Shown piece after piece: positions 6,852-14,951 of a DNA stretch of 35,316 nucleotides; positions within the stretch are counted from its first letter, which is position 1, and each line of letters opens with the position of its first letter. This DNA comes from Thermoanaerobacter sp049701115 (GTDB lineage Bacteria; Bacillota; Thermoanaerobacteria; Thermoanaerobacterales; Thermoanaerobacteraceae), in NCBI RefSeq assembly GCF_049701115.1, contig NZ_JBNATX010000021.1, positions 1-35,316 on the forward strand, read 5' to 3'. Position numbers and translations under genes: made by a program. Below the pieces are notes generated by a model, which was given only the letters and a program-made list of their open reading frames with translations, did no database searches and was not told the DNA's origin.

Positions 6852-9197
6852 TTACACTGATTTAAGCAGCTTTGCTTTAAGCTGTAGCTTCCTACCTGTC
6901 AGCACATCACCGTAATTTATCGGTAGCTTACCGCCATTTTGCACTTCTACCCAATCAGCTTGATTGTCCAGCTTTGCATATACGCTTCTTTGTATCCCGT
7001 CCGCATCCTCCTGCCAGCTTATCTTGCTGCCTACCGCCGTGCCTACTGCTGTCAAGTCATATTCGGGGCTTTGCCAGTATCCACCCTGCCCAAAGTTTAG
7101 GTTTCCGTCGAACCGCAATAGATACGTCGTCCACTCATCCACAGGCAACGCCTGTCCGCTTGCATACGCCGCCGCTATCTCCGCATCCGTCCTTGCTCTG
7201 TTGCTTATGCGGAGGTCGTCGATGAGGGAGTTAAGTTGGTAACTGCCATTAATCCACGAACCAATATAAGCAACTCTGGCAAAAGCCGAAGGAAGTGGCG
7301 CTACCGTGTTTGAAGCTACTACTACACCATCCACATACATCTTCGCCGTAGTAGTAGCTTTGTCCCAAGCGAGTGCAAAATAGTGCCAGCCGCTAGATAC
7401 TGTGTATTCAGCATGCCAAAATATACCATCACTGTTAACAGTTTTTACATGCCACTTACCTGATGTTCTATTGAAGCCAAACCTCAACTGGTTTGGTTCA
7501 CTTATAGATGAGTCGCTTACCACAAAAGTCATATTCCACCCAGAACCAGTAACCTTATGCACATTAGGGTCAACGTATACCCAGCATTCCACCGTCCCCT
7601 CCTGCGGGTTCAGCGCCCCAGCCGTGGGGATGGTCAGGGTCTCGGCTGCACGTGTACCGTCGATGAATGAGGTGGCGTAGGGCTTTTGTTCGAATTGAAC
7701 GCCCGTAATGTAAGTAATTCCTGTGCCACTTATTACAAATCTTAATGATACAAACGCTGTTGTTGATTGTGTTGTAAATGTAAATGAAATTCTCTGCCAT
7801 TGCCCTGCCGTGGTTAGGGGTGAATTTATTCCCCAATCTTTTATTACACTTCCAGTACTTGACCATTCAATAGGCCTGATTCCGATTGTCGAAATGGTAT
7901 TACTTTGAATATATACCCAACCTGACAAAGTATATGTTGTATTAGGAGAAACGGAAATTGCACTTGTTCCTTCAAGGCTAAATACTACATTTGCATCACC
8001 CCTAGTTGTTACATTTGCCTGTACACCTGTAGCAAATGGGCAGCCTGTAGGTAAAAAAGTTACTCTTGAAATTGTCATTACTGCTCCACCGGTTGTTATT
8101 GTAATAATATTAGTCAAATCATTTTTAGCAAGTGGGTTAGGACATAAATTCGTCGTCCCCTCCTCCACCATGATTGCCTGACCGAATTTGCCATTTTCAT
8201 AGCGGGGAAGGTTTGTGTTTACAAGCGTGCCGTCGCTTAGATATGCGACGCTGTTCCTTGTAAACGTCGGTGCAGCGACGCTGGGTAGCTGGAGTTTGCC
8301 GTCTACTACTACAAGGTTGTTAAGTGTACCCTGCGTAAAATCTACGCTTTGCTGTAAGTTTGTTCCTTCACCCTCTCCTTTCAGCCCAAGCCACGCTTTT
8401 ATCCTTCTGTTTTGCTTCAAAAGCTGGTACAACGGGCTTTGCTTGTTTCCTGCATCAAATTTTCTTGTGCTATTATCGAGACGTATATCTATTTCGTTCG
8501 CACTGATATTCCCAACCGGCAAACTACCTTGTGACACTTCCCTTTCTTCCAGCAGGTGTATAAGCAGTATATCGTCGCCTTCATAGACTTCCTGTATGCT
8601 GGTGAAAAATTCAAGGATTTTTACCTGCCTACCGGGATGAGACCATTTCTTCACAACCAAGTCCATCTTTGTTACCTGCGTAATGGGATTAGCAAGCGTC
8701 TTTTGCCATACTACCTGCGTATTGCCAACAACCGTTTCTGTGTAGAGAATAGCCCCGCTTGCGTCATAGAGGTTTATGTCAAAGTCAACAGGATACTCGC
8801 CTCTCTTGCTGTCGCCTACTACTTTTAACTGCGTAATAGGACGACTAAAGAATGTAACTGTCAGCGTCGGATATGGTGCTGTAAAACTGCCGTCTGCTCC
8901 AGCCAATTGCGAACCCCACCAGCCCATCTGATGTGTTGTGGCTTCCTCTGCTGTAGAAGGTGCAAGGGCATATGTGCCGTCAAGAATCCATGAGCCGTCC
9001 AAAGATGCAATTTTAGCGAAAGGCTCGGCTACTGCATCGGCGGTTTGAGCAGGGTAGGACACGTTAGCTTGCTCAGATGCAGAAACCTGTATGCTCTGGT
9101 CCAAGAAAGGGTCTGTGTAATCGATCTGAATGCGACCATAGACTCTTCTTTCTGTCGCTTTCATTTGCTCTAAAAAATCCTGTGTTATCGGATACAT
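6852..9197 (-). CDS. Baseplate protein N-terminal part fused to LamG-type carbohydrate-binding module
   Basis: A 781-residue tail protein. Residues 1-270 are a baseplate-type region (MYPITQDFLEQMKATERRVYGRIQIDYTDPF...GDDILLIHLLEEREVSQGSLPVGNISANEIDIRL...KQNRRIKAWLG). Residues about 275-520 are a beta-rich region with an EEGTTNLCPNPL motif, and residues about 520-690 are a LamG/concanavalin-like domain (GTVECWVYVDP, WHYFALAWDKATTTAKMYVDGV, IDDLRISNRARTDAEIAAAYASGQ). The last 90 residues form another small beta domain. It presumably binds cell-surface glycan. The ATG has GAGGTGGTGAT upstream. The N-terminal part appears to lack its usual continuation, found at 5506-6573. Confidence 0.8.
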   Translation of the reverse strand: MYPITQDFLEQMKATERRVYGRIQIDYTDPFLDQSIQVSASEQANVSYPAQTADAVAEPFAKIASLDGSWILDGTYALAPSTAEEATTHQMGWWGSQLAGADGSFTAPYPTLTVTFFSRPITQLKVVGDSKRGEYPVDFDINLYDASGAILYTETVVGNTQVVWQKTLANPITQVTKMDLVVKKWSHPGRQVKILEFFTSIQEVYEGDDILLIHLLEEREVSQGSLPVGNISANEIDIRLDNSTRKFDAGNKQSPLYQLLKQNRRIKAWLGLKGEGEGTNLQQSVDFTQGTLNNLVVVDGKLQLPSVAAPTFTRNSVAYLSDGTLVNTNLPRYENGKFGQAIMVEEGTTNLCPNPLAKNDLTNIITITTGGAVMTISRVTFLPTGCPFATGVQANVTTRGDANVVFSLEGTSAISVSPNTTYTLSGWVYIQSNTISTIGIRPIEWSSTGSVIKDWGINSPLTTAGQWQRISFTFTTQSTTAFVSLRFVISGTGITYITGVQFEQKPYATSFIDGTRAAETLTIPTAGALNPQEGTVECWVYVDPNVHKVTGSGWNMTFVVSDSSISEPNQLRFGFNRTSGKWHVKTVNSDGIFWHAEYTVSSGWHYFALAWDKATTTAKMYVDGVVVASNTVAPLPSAFARVAYIGSWINGSYQLNSLIDDLRISNRARTDAEIAAAYASGQALPVDEWTTYLLRFDGNLNFGQGGYWQSPEYDLTAVGTAVGSKISWQEDADGIQRSVYAKLDNQADWVEVQNGGKLPINYGDVLTGRKLQLKAKLLKSV

Positions 9198-9209
9198 ATC
9201 ACCACCTCA

Positions 9210-9560
9210 TTATTGCTCAATAAAAGCAATTGTCACTTCCTGCCAATATCGTACACCATTAACTGTGTACCAAAGTGAAGTGTTTATATCTCCTGCATAA
9301 CATATCATTGTTGCTGTGCCGCCTGCATCGGGATAAGAGAAAGAAAAAAACGGCTTATGTGCCGTTATGGTATCAATTATTTTTTTTAAGTCTTCGTCCT
9401 TTATCATTTTCCAAACACAATCTACACGCCTTTTTGTTGCTATTATTTCCATGACCATCTTTCCAGACGCTGTTCTTTCGGATTTTGTCAAATCATACCT
9501 ACCGATTTTTATTTCCGCGGGGTCAGGCATACTAATGCCAGCTATACTAATCAATGCCAT
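9210..9560 (-). CDS. Small tail protein, DUF6711-like
   Basis: A 116-residue protein (MALISIAGISMPDPAEIKIGRYDL...ERTASGKMVMEIIATKRRVDCVWK...FSFSYPDAGGTATMICYAGD...YWQEVTIAFIEQ). The pattern of residue-change motif, W-containing strand, YPDP-like segment and terminal FxxIE is that of the DUF6711 family, found just after the tape measure in Firmicute siphophages. It is likely a minor tail component near the tail tip. The start has AGGAGGTG upstream. The family call is by pattern. Confidence 0.75.
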   Translation of the reverse strand: MALISIAGISMPDPAEIKIGRYDLTKSERTASGKMVMEIIATKRRVDCVWKMIKDEDLKKIIDTITAHKPFFSFSYPDAGGTATMICYAGDINTSLWYTVNGVRYWQEVTIAFIEQ

Positions 9561-9562
9561 AC

Positions 9563-12556
9563 TTACACCTCCTGCGGTCTAACAACAAGATTCATGCCTT
9601 GACGTTGCCCTTCTTTTATGATGGCAGGAAGTATAATACGTGCAAATGTAGTGCTGTCAATCTTCAGGACTATTTCTTTTTCAGAATTACTTTGTGTAAC
9701 ATTTTGTATCCTAAAAGCGTCTATTATTGCCTGATACACTGCTTGAGCTATATCGTCGCTACTTTGTGCTCTGCTAAGTGGTACTACCGCTTCAGGCCCA
9801 GCTTCGCCTATCATAGCTAATGTAGGTCTTGTTACTATGCCCCCCTCAGCTAACATGGGGATTTTTGATAAATTGAACCCAAAACTTTTGCCACCCAATC
9901 CCGGTACCCACTCTGGTATACTAAAATGTATCCTATTTAATCCGTCTATCATCCAGTTAATTGCTCTAATAATGCCATTTATGGGGGCTTTTATAGCTGC
10001 TTCTATACTGTCCCAAACTTTTGCAGCAGTATCTTTGATACTATTCCAAATGTTAGAAAGCTTTGTAGAAATGTCATTCCAAGTAGTGCTTAACCAGTTT
10101 TGGACAGTTGCCATCGGGTCTATTATATATTTTTTAATCACTCCCCAAGCGGAATTAGCTATTGTTTTTATCCATTCCCACTTATCATTTAGCCATGTCG
10201 ATACTGCTTCCCATATTTCAATCGTTTTTGTTTTAACTGTTTCCCAGTTTAGAGCTACTACTGCTGCTACCAGTGTAATAGTAGCAATTACCCAAGCAAC
10301 AGGCCCTAATGCTACAAACCATGCAGCAGCCATAACAGCAGCGTTAGCCATTGCTGTTATACCCATCCAAACCCATTTAGCGCCAAGCAAAACGAATTGT
10401 GCTATTTGTACAGCAACGCTTGCAACTGCCTGTACCTGCTGCATTATCCAAGCCGCTACAACTTGTGCAGCTCCAATACCAGCCTGTATACCTAACCATA
10501 TCCAGTTTGCCCCTAACAGTGCAAACTGTACTAATTGAATTGCTACGCTTGCAACAGCTTGCCAACCTTGCATAGCCCATGCCAAAACTACTTTACCGGC
10601 ATTAGCTAATGCTTGTATTCCTAACCACGCCCATTTTGCAGCTGTTAAAAGGATTTGCCCGACAATAGTTGCTCCGTGCACTAGGGCCGCTGCTCCCTGC
10701 ATAACCCATGCAGCAACCATTTTAGCTCCGTTAATTGTTGCTTCTATCCCTGCCTTGATAAGGGCAGGTACTAACAATACCATAATAATACTTGCAATAC
10801 CTTCGATTATCGGACCTATTGTTGTCCAATTATCTTTTATCCACTGTATAGCTCTGTTAACGGGTTCTATAGCTTGTTGTAGCCGCGCCCAAGCCGCTGA
10901 AGCCTTATCTGCTATGCTGCTGATTTGCTGCCCTATTCCTGTTGCTATATCTGCACCTATATCTCCGATACTTCCAATTACCGTTGTTGCTGGTATATCT
11001 ACTGTTGGAGCTTCTATAGTACTTGCCGGACTCTGAGCTATCTGGTCTTGGATTTGGTGAACTTCATCAAAACTCTGTATATTATTTTCTGCAGCTTTTG
11101 CAGCGTCTTCCGTAGCTTTTGCAAGTTGTTCCTGACTGTTTGCGGCCTGCTGACCTACTTTACTTATACCTTGCTGGTTCTGCGCTATCTGTTGCCCTGC
11201 GCTTGCCATCGTTAGCGCCGATTTTGCCGATGCGAAGGATTGTGCCGCTGCTGATTTAAGACTGTTGGCAAGGCCCAGAACCGCATTTGCAGCACCCCTG
11301 AAGGCCGGAATAATAGCACTCACTCCATATATAATCAGACCAACCCCACGAACGACGAGAGATGCGCCATAAAGAGCTATACCACCAATAATATTCCATA
11401 CGGATACCGCAAAAGCACGAAGTTTATCCCAGTAGTTGATAATAAGTATTGTTGCAGCTATTATGCCAGTTATGCTCAAAATGACAAGTCTTGCTTTGCT
11501 GCCAACAAAATATGTCAGAGCTTCCATAAGTGAAGCTGCCCCGCCCCGCCAAGAAGCAAAAGCGAAAGCTGCTTTTGCCGTCATAGAAGACAAAAGCGCA
11601 ATCCCTATACCGGCAAAGGCACTTATTCGTACAAGCATGCTTAAACCCAATAATAATGGTCCTATTGATATAACACCTATTCCTAACCAAACAACTGTTG
11701 CTTTTAATGCTGGATTTAACTTTTCTAAAGAATCTGCAAAATTTTCTAACCACGTTGTTAACGTTTGTATTTTTTGTGTTATCCCTAAAGTATTATTAAT
11801 CATTTCTCCAAAGTTAGTAGTTACTCTGCTTAGAACATCCAAGAGGTTTGACCATGAGCCAAGCAAAGTTCGAGACTGTTTTGCCATCATGCCACCAAAG
11901 TCTCTCTCCATAGCGCTGAGTATAGAATTTATTGCAATATTTGCAGGAATCAGTCCTTTTTCCGCTAGTTTCATGGTTTCGGGTACCGATTTGCCTATCG
12001 ACTGTGCCAGATACCCCCATGCCGGAATACCTGCTTCTGTAAGCTGAAGCATTTCTTTAGCTGACACTTTTTGTTTCGCTTGCATTTTTGCAAGAGCAAG
12101 CGTAACCCTATCAATCATCTCTGCGTTACCGCCCATAGCCGAAATTGTGTCCCCGACTGCTGTTAACATTGGAATTATATCTTCGGCGGCAAAACCAAAG
12201 GCCATTAACTGCCTTGCTTGCTTTGTTAGGTCTTTAAATTCGAAAGGCGTTTTCTCCGCAAATTTAGCAAGCTGTTTTAAAAATTCTTGTGCTTTCTGTG
12301 CACCACCGAGCATGTTTGTAAATGCTATTTGTGTTTGTTCCATATCACCAGCCATTTTAAGAGCTGCTATCCCTGCTCCCAGTAAAGGTGTTGTTACCCC
12401 TAAAGTCATAGCAGTGCCAATATTTCGCATACTATCAGCTTGTTTTTGTATATTAACAACCGTCTTTGCCATTGTCTTCGTGGCCTGTTGTAAAGTTTTT
12501 TCGAATTGTGTAGCTGTTGCAACGAGCCTTACCGTTAATGTTCCAATGTTTGGCAT
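9563..12556 (-). CDS. Tail tape measure protein
   Basis: A 997-residue protein that sets tail length and is ejected ahead of DNA. Residues about 70-270 form the tape measure domain (AALKMAGDMEQTQIAFTNML, FAEKTPFEFKDLTKQARQLMAFG, GDTISAMGG, LTEAGIPAWGYLAQSIG). Several hydrophobic segments follow. Residues about 600-745 hold roughly 50-residue degenerate repeats (AKWAWLGIQA..., ANWIWLGIQA..., AKWVWMGITA...). The C-terminus has the common LAEGGIVTRPTLAMIGEAGPEAVVPLS motif (about 915-941). At about 0.15 nm per residue it predicts a tail near 150 nm, which fits a siphovirus. It has a GAGGTGATATA ribosome site. Confidence 0.95.
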   Translation of the reverse strand: MPNIGTLTVRLVATATQFEKTLQQATKTMAKTVVNIQKQADSMRNIGTAMTLGVTTPLLGAGIAALKMAGDMEQTQIAFTNMLGGAQKAQEFLKQLAKFAEKTPFEFKDLTKQARQLMAFGFAAEDIIPMLTAVGDTISAMGGNAEMIDRVTLALAKMQAKQKVSAKEMLQLTEAGIPAWGYLAQSIGKSVPETMKLAEKGLIPANIAINSILSAMERDFGGMMAKQSRTLLGSWSNLLDVLSRVTTNFGEMINNTLGITQKIQTLTTWLENFADSLEKLNPALKATVVWLGIGVISIGPLLLGLSMLVRISAFAGIGIALLSSMTAKAAFAFASWRGGAASLMEALTYFVGSKARLVILSITGIIAATILIINYWDKLRAFAVSVWNIIGGIALYGASLVVRGVGLIIYGVSAIIPAFRGAANAVLGLANSLKSAAAQSFASAKSALTMASAGQQIAQNQQGISKVGQQAANSQEQLAKATEDAAKAAENNIQSFDEVHQIQDQIAQSPASTIEAPTVDIPATTVIGSIGDIGADIATGIGQQISSIADKASAAWARLQQAIEPVNRAIQWIKDNWTTIGPIIEGIASIIMVLLVPALIKAGIEATINGAKMVAAWVMQGAAALVHGATIVGQILLTAAKWAWLGIQALANAGKVVLAWAMQGWQAVASVAIQLVQFALLGANWIWLGIQAGIGAAQVVAAWIMQQVQAVASVAVQIAQFVLLGAKWVWMGITAMANAAVMAAAWFVALGPVAWVIATITLVAAVVALNWETVKTKTIEIWEAVSTWLNDKWEWIKTIANSAWGVIKKYIIDPMATVQNWLSTTWNDISTKLSNIWNSIKDTAAKVWDSIEAAIKAPINGIIRAINWMIDGLNRIHFSIPEWVPGLGGKSFGFNLSKIPMLAEGGIVTRPTLAMIGEAGPEAVVPLSRAQSSDDIAQAVYQAIIDAFRIQNVTQSNSEKEIVLKIDSTTFARIILPAIIKEGQRQGMNLVVRPQEV

Positions 12557-12587
12557 TATATCACCTCACTTTTAAAAAGGACCTGCT

Positions 12588-12615
12588 TATAATTCAAAAG
12601 CAAATAATGTATAAT
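12588..12615 (+). promoter_or_regulatory. Promoter of the lipoprotein gene
   Basis: A perfect TATAAT lies at 12610-12615, 36 bases before the lipoprotein ATG; a second TATAAT lies at 12588-12593. The -35 match at 17 bp (TTATAA, 12587-12592) is weak, so the exact promoter is uncertain. A dedicated promoter is needed because this gene opposes the surrounding operon. Confidence 0.5.
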
Positions 12616-12651
12616 AAAGATGGAAAATATTTTAGAATGGAGGTAGATTTT

Positions 12652-13008
12652 ATGAAAAAAATATTAGTGCTGACTGTGCTATTCTTATTTTTATTCGCTT
12701 TGTTAGTGGGATGTGGTGGAAGCCCACAAAACAAAGAAACTTCCAGCACCACCACACCCACAAAAACAACACAAGTAAAACAAAAAGAAGATGCAGACGC
12801 TATATACAACAAAATTCAAACCGGAATGACTTTCGAACAAGTACAATCTCTTATTGGGAAAGAGCCTGTACAAAAGACTGAAAGCACCGCTGACACACCT
12901 GCCGGTAAGATTGAAATCAAAAATTACTCATGGCAGGTTGGCAAATCACTAATTACAGTCATATTTGAAAACAACAAAGTAACACAAAAAGTAAAAACAG
13001 ACATGTAA
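12652..13008 (+). CDS. Lipoprotein moron on the strand opposite the late operon
   Basis: A 118-residue protein with a lipoprotein signal (MKKILVLTVLFLFLFALLVGC; lipobox LVGC, lipidated Cys21), a Ser/Thr/Lys-rich linker (24-45), then a small domain (YNKIQTGMTFEQVQSLIGKEP...YSWQVGKSLITVIFENNKV). That domain resembles the SmpA/BamE or BLIP-like fold with its GMTFEQVQSLIG motif. GGAGG sits 8-10 bases before the ATG, so I did not use the longer frame to 12517. It lies between tape measure and tail chaperone genes but is transcribed against them, and its stop abuts the next gene's stop. This is the layout of a moron expressed from the prophage. Superinfection exclusion is possible but unproven. Confidence 0.88.
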   Translation: MKKILVLTVLFLFLFALLVGCGGSPQNKETSSTTTPTKTTQVKQKEDADAIYNKIQTGMTFEQVQSLIGKEPVQKTESTADTPAGKIEIKNYSWQVGKSLITVIFENNKVTQKVKTDM

Positions 13009-13338
13009 TTAGCCAAGTATTGATTTCCACATCTCGATAATTTTCTTTTGTTCTTCTACTGTTTGCTCCTGTTGTTTAGGTTTATCCCATATTGGCATGA
13101 AATCCTTAGGAGCAAACGGCTTTTTTTGTTTTTTAGGGTCGCGATTAACGTTAGCAATTGTAGAAGCAACAATGCCAGTTCGCAAATCCTCCACTTCGGT
13201 TCCCCAAGGCTCTAAAGTATAATAAACCATCCATTCTGTTAGCTCTTGACTGTCTATTCTTGACAACAATTCTTTTACTGTCATGCCTAAAGCTAAGGCC
13301 AGGCGGAAATAAAATCTCCGCTCTGGCCTTTCTCTTAG
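13009..13338 (-). CDS. Tail assembly chaperone T part, made as a G-T frameshift fusion
   Basis: The C-terminal part of the tail assembly chaperone (MTVKELLSRIDSQELTEWMVYYTLEPWG...DLRTGIVASTIANVNRD...FAPKDFMPIW), matching the gpT-like/DUF4035 pattern. An internal ATG exists at 13284, but the frame is open back to 13338 and reads LRERPERRFYFRLALALG before it, the usual junction in these phages. There is no Shine-Dalgarno sequence before the ATG. A -1 slip on A AAA AAC gives a 228-residue G-T protein (13694 to 13009). It chaperones the tape measure during tail assembly. Confidence 0.9.
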   Translation of the reverse strand, partial: LRERPERRFYFRLALALGMTVKELLSRIDSQELTEWMVYYTLEPWGTEVEDLRTGIVASTIANVNRDPKKQKKPFAPKDFMPIWDKPKQQEQTVEEQKKIIEMWKSILG

Positions 13339-13344
13339 TTTTTT
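13295..13344 (-). promoter_or_regulatory. Programmed -1 ribosomal frameshift signal
   Basis: The slippery heptamer A AAA AAC (13344-13338) lies in the G reading frame directly before its TAA stop. After a 7-base spacer comes a hairpin: AAGGCCAG (13330-13323) pairs with CTGGCCTT (13302-13295), a single A bulges, and GCGGA (13321-13317) pairs with TCCGC (13307-13303) around a 9-base loop. Heptamer, spacer and 13-bp stem meet the standard rules for -1 frameshifting in tail chaperone genes. Confidence 0.92.
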
Positions 13345-13694
13345 TGCATCTCCTCGAAGTCTTCTGGCCTCAATCCAGAAAGCTTTTGTGCTACCTGAAA
13401 TATTCTATCAAGAGCAGTCGCTGATTTTTGACCAAGAATTTTTATATCTTCATCTGTGAACAAACGATTCCCATTTTCATCCACAACACACATAGCCACT
13501 AATTTTGCCCTCATATTCTCTGGATTAAATTCAGTTCTATTGCCTTTTCTAACAACTATGCTTGCTTCAAATTTATCTCTTTCAGCACCTGTTAAGCCTC
13601 TTACTCTAACTTTTCCACCCCACTCAGGAACTTCTACATCTTCAGTAGGTAAATCTTGAATCTGTAAAATTTGTTCTCTATTCAAATATGCCAT
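13335..13694 (-). CDS. Tail assembly chaperone G
   Basis: A 119-residue protein (MAYLNREQILQIQDLPTEDVEVPEWGGKVRVRGLTGAERDKFEAS...ALDRIFQVAQKLSGLRPEDFEEMQKN) of the gpG-like tail chaperone type in HK97-like Firmicute phages. The start is ATG at 13694: AAAGGAGG lies 6 bases upstream of it but directly abuts the other ATG at 13700. Most ribosomes stop after N119; a minority slip at the heptamer to make G-T. It lies between the tail tube and tape measure genes, as expected. Confidence 0.9.
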   Translation of the reverse strand: MAYLNREQILQIQDLPTEDVEVPEWGGKVRVRGLTGAERDKFEASIVVRKGNRTEFNPENMRAKLVAMCVVDENGNRLFTDEDIKILGQKSATALDRIFQVAQKLSGLRPEDFEEMQKN

Positions 13695-13714
13695 AAACAT
13701 CCTCCTTTAAATTT

Positions 13715-14134
13715 TTATATAGCGGTAAATGTAGGTTTGCCTACCACTTTTATTGTAACTTCTACTTGTATTGGATCGCCTTCTGATATTTCTTGAGGAG
13801 CATATCCTTTTACATAACCCGAAAATGCCCATTCTCCGCCATCTGGAAGTACTATTTTGTAATTTTTTATAGCTCTGCTATTAAAATCATTCAACAAATC
13901 CTTGTGGCCGGTATTGGTGCTGTCAAAATTTAGTGTCAATGATACTTCTCCGGCATCGAGAAGCCCAGGGATATATTTTTTGTAGCCGTCGGTTATGCCA
14001 AGGTCCTCTATTTCCACATCATCAGCTTCAAGTTGTGGGGGAGTAATACTTGCTACTTGTGCTATATCTACAAAAGTTCCCGCTGTTGCTCCTTCCCTCT
14101 GAAATTTTGTGCCAAGCCCTATAATTTCAGCCAT
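13715..14134 (-). CDS. Major tail (tube) protein
   Basis: A 139-residue protein that polymerises into the tail tube. It has the typical pattern: MAEIIGLGTKFQREG...FVDIAQVASITPPQLEADDVEIEDLG, a central GEVSLTLNFDST, LLNDFNSRAIKNYKIVLPDG and EWAFSGYVKGYAPQEISEGDPIQVEVTIKVVGKP. The pattern is that of lambda gpV N-terminal and SPP1-type tube proteins. There is a strong AAAGGAGGT ribosome site. It is located between the tail terminator and tail chaperone genes. Confidence 0.9.
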   Translation of the reverse strand: MAEIIGLGTKFQREGATAGTFVDIAQVASITPPQLEADDVEIEDLGITDGYKKYIPGLLDAGEVSLTLNFDSTNTGHKDLLNDFNSRAIKNYKIVLPDGGEWAFSGYVKGYAPQEISEGDPIQVEVTIKVVGKPTFTAI

Positions 14135-14136
14135 TG

Positions 14137-14529
14137 TTAATTACCTCCTTTATGTTTTATTAAAACATCTATAGATACATTAAAAAGAGCCGTATCCGGC
14201 TCATACAAGTCAATTTCATTGGTGACATCAGCTACCATGATGTCAATATCACCGATTTTGCCTCTATAATCTCTAAAAGCAGAACGTAATTGTTCAGCCA
14301 CAGCCTTTGCCTCGCTGTATTTTTTAGCATAGCATGAAAACTGTATTCTGCTCTGATTCCATACAGTCCCAGAAAGGTCTTTTTCATATATTCTCGAAAC
14401 CCGAGAATATACAATTGCTGGATATGTTGGGTTTTGAGGTAAGAGAAGAGGATATATTCTGTTACCAACAAGAGCCGTTACTCCTGCATGTGTTGATACA
14501 TAGCCATAAATTGCTTGTTCCAACATCAT
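14137..14529 (-). CDS. Tail completion/terminator protein, DUF3168 family
   Basis: A 130-residue protein (LEQAIYGYVSTHAGVTALVGNRIYPLLLPQNPTYPAIVYSRVSR...FSCYAKKYSEAKAVAEQLRSAF...DVTNEIDLYEPDTALFNVSIDVLIKHK) with the DUF3168 pattern. This family caps the tail tube and joins it to the head. The start is one of two adjacent ATGs 8 bases from GGAGG. Its gene overlaps the preceding one by four bases. Confidence 0.88.
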   Translation of the reverse strand: MMLEQAIYGYVSTHAGVTALVGNRIYPLLLPQNPTYPAIVYSRVSRIYEKDLSGTVWNQSRIQFSCYAKKYSEAKAVAEQLRSAFRDYRGKIGDIDIMVADVTNEIDLYEPDTALFNVSIDVLIKHKGGN

Positions 14530-14951
14530 AGACCGAGCCTCCGCTTCAGCGATAATAGTATTGTTTGTCGTACATTTCCTTTAGACTCATCGAAAGCTGG
14601 CCTCATAAAAGGATGTGGAGGTACATTGCCTATCACTTTTCTTGTTGCCTTTCTTGTACCTCTCACCAATGCATGTCCGAACTCTACAAACAGGGCATAG
14701 AAAGCATCTTTATGTGGGCCAATGTTAATCGTCGCTTTATTTCTGCGAGTGTTTTTAGAATCCACTTCTTTCAATATGTGCGATTTCAAGAAACCGGTTT
14801 TTTTTGGTGCTTTTTCTTCTATGGCTTTCCGTATCACTTCTGCGCCTTCCAATGTAGCTGCCTCGAGATGTGTTCTTGCAACCTCATCCGTAAGAATATT
14901 TAGCCTCCTTACGATTTGCCGCTGGCCTTCTACCGAAACTTTAATCTTCAA
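14526..14951 (-). CDS. HK97 gp10-like head-tail/tail component
   Basis: A 141-residue protein (MKIKVSVEGQRQIVRRLNILTDEVAR...GAEVIRKAIEEKAPKKTGFLKSHI...YALFVEFGH...VPPHPFMRPAFDESKGNVRQTI). The APKKTG and PHPFMRPAFD motifs are those of the HK97 gp10/minor capsid family. It is probably involved in joining head and tail. The start is TTG with GAGGTGG upstream. Confidence 0.9.
   Translation of the reverse strand: MKIKVSVEGQRQIVRRLNILTDEVARTHLEAATLEGAEVIRKAIEEKAPKKTGFLKSHILKEVDSKNTRRNKATINIGPHKDAFYALFVEFGHALVRGTRKATRKVIGNVPPHPFMRPAFDESKGNVRQTILLSLKRRLGL

Noticed and set aside
8215..8586. A 123-residue plus-strand frame opposite the baseplate gene
   Set aside because: Ser/Leu/Phe-rich shadow of a conserved coding region without ribosome site or motifs.
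9837..10538. A 233-residue plus-strand frame opposite the tape measure gene
   Set aside because: It lies wholly antisense to the tape measure gene, has low-complexity composition mirroring the Ala/Ile-rich repeats, and no convincing ribosome site.
11436..12047. A 203-residue plus-strand frame opposite the tape measure gene
   Set aside because: Antisense shadow of the conserved tape measure domain; no domain features of its own.
12517..12651. Upstream extension of the lipoprotein gene
   Set aside because: The signal peptide starts at 12652, directly after a GGAGG site; the extension would bury the lipobox and runs into the tape measure start.
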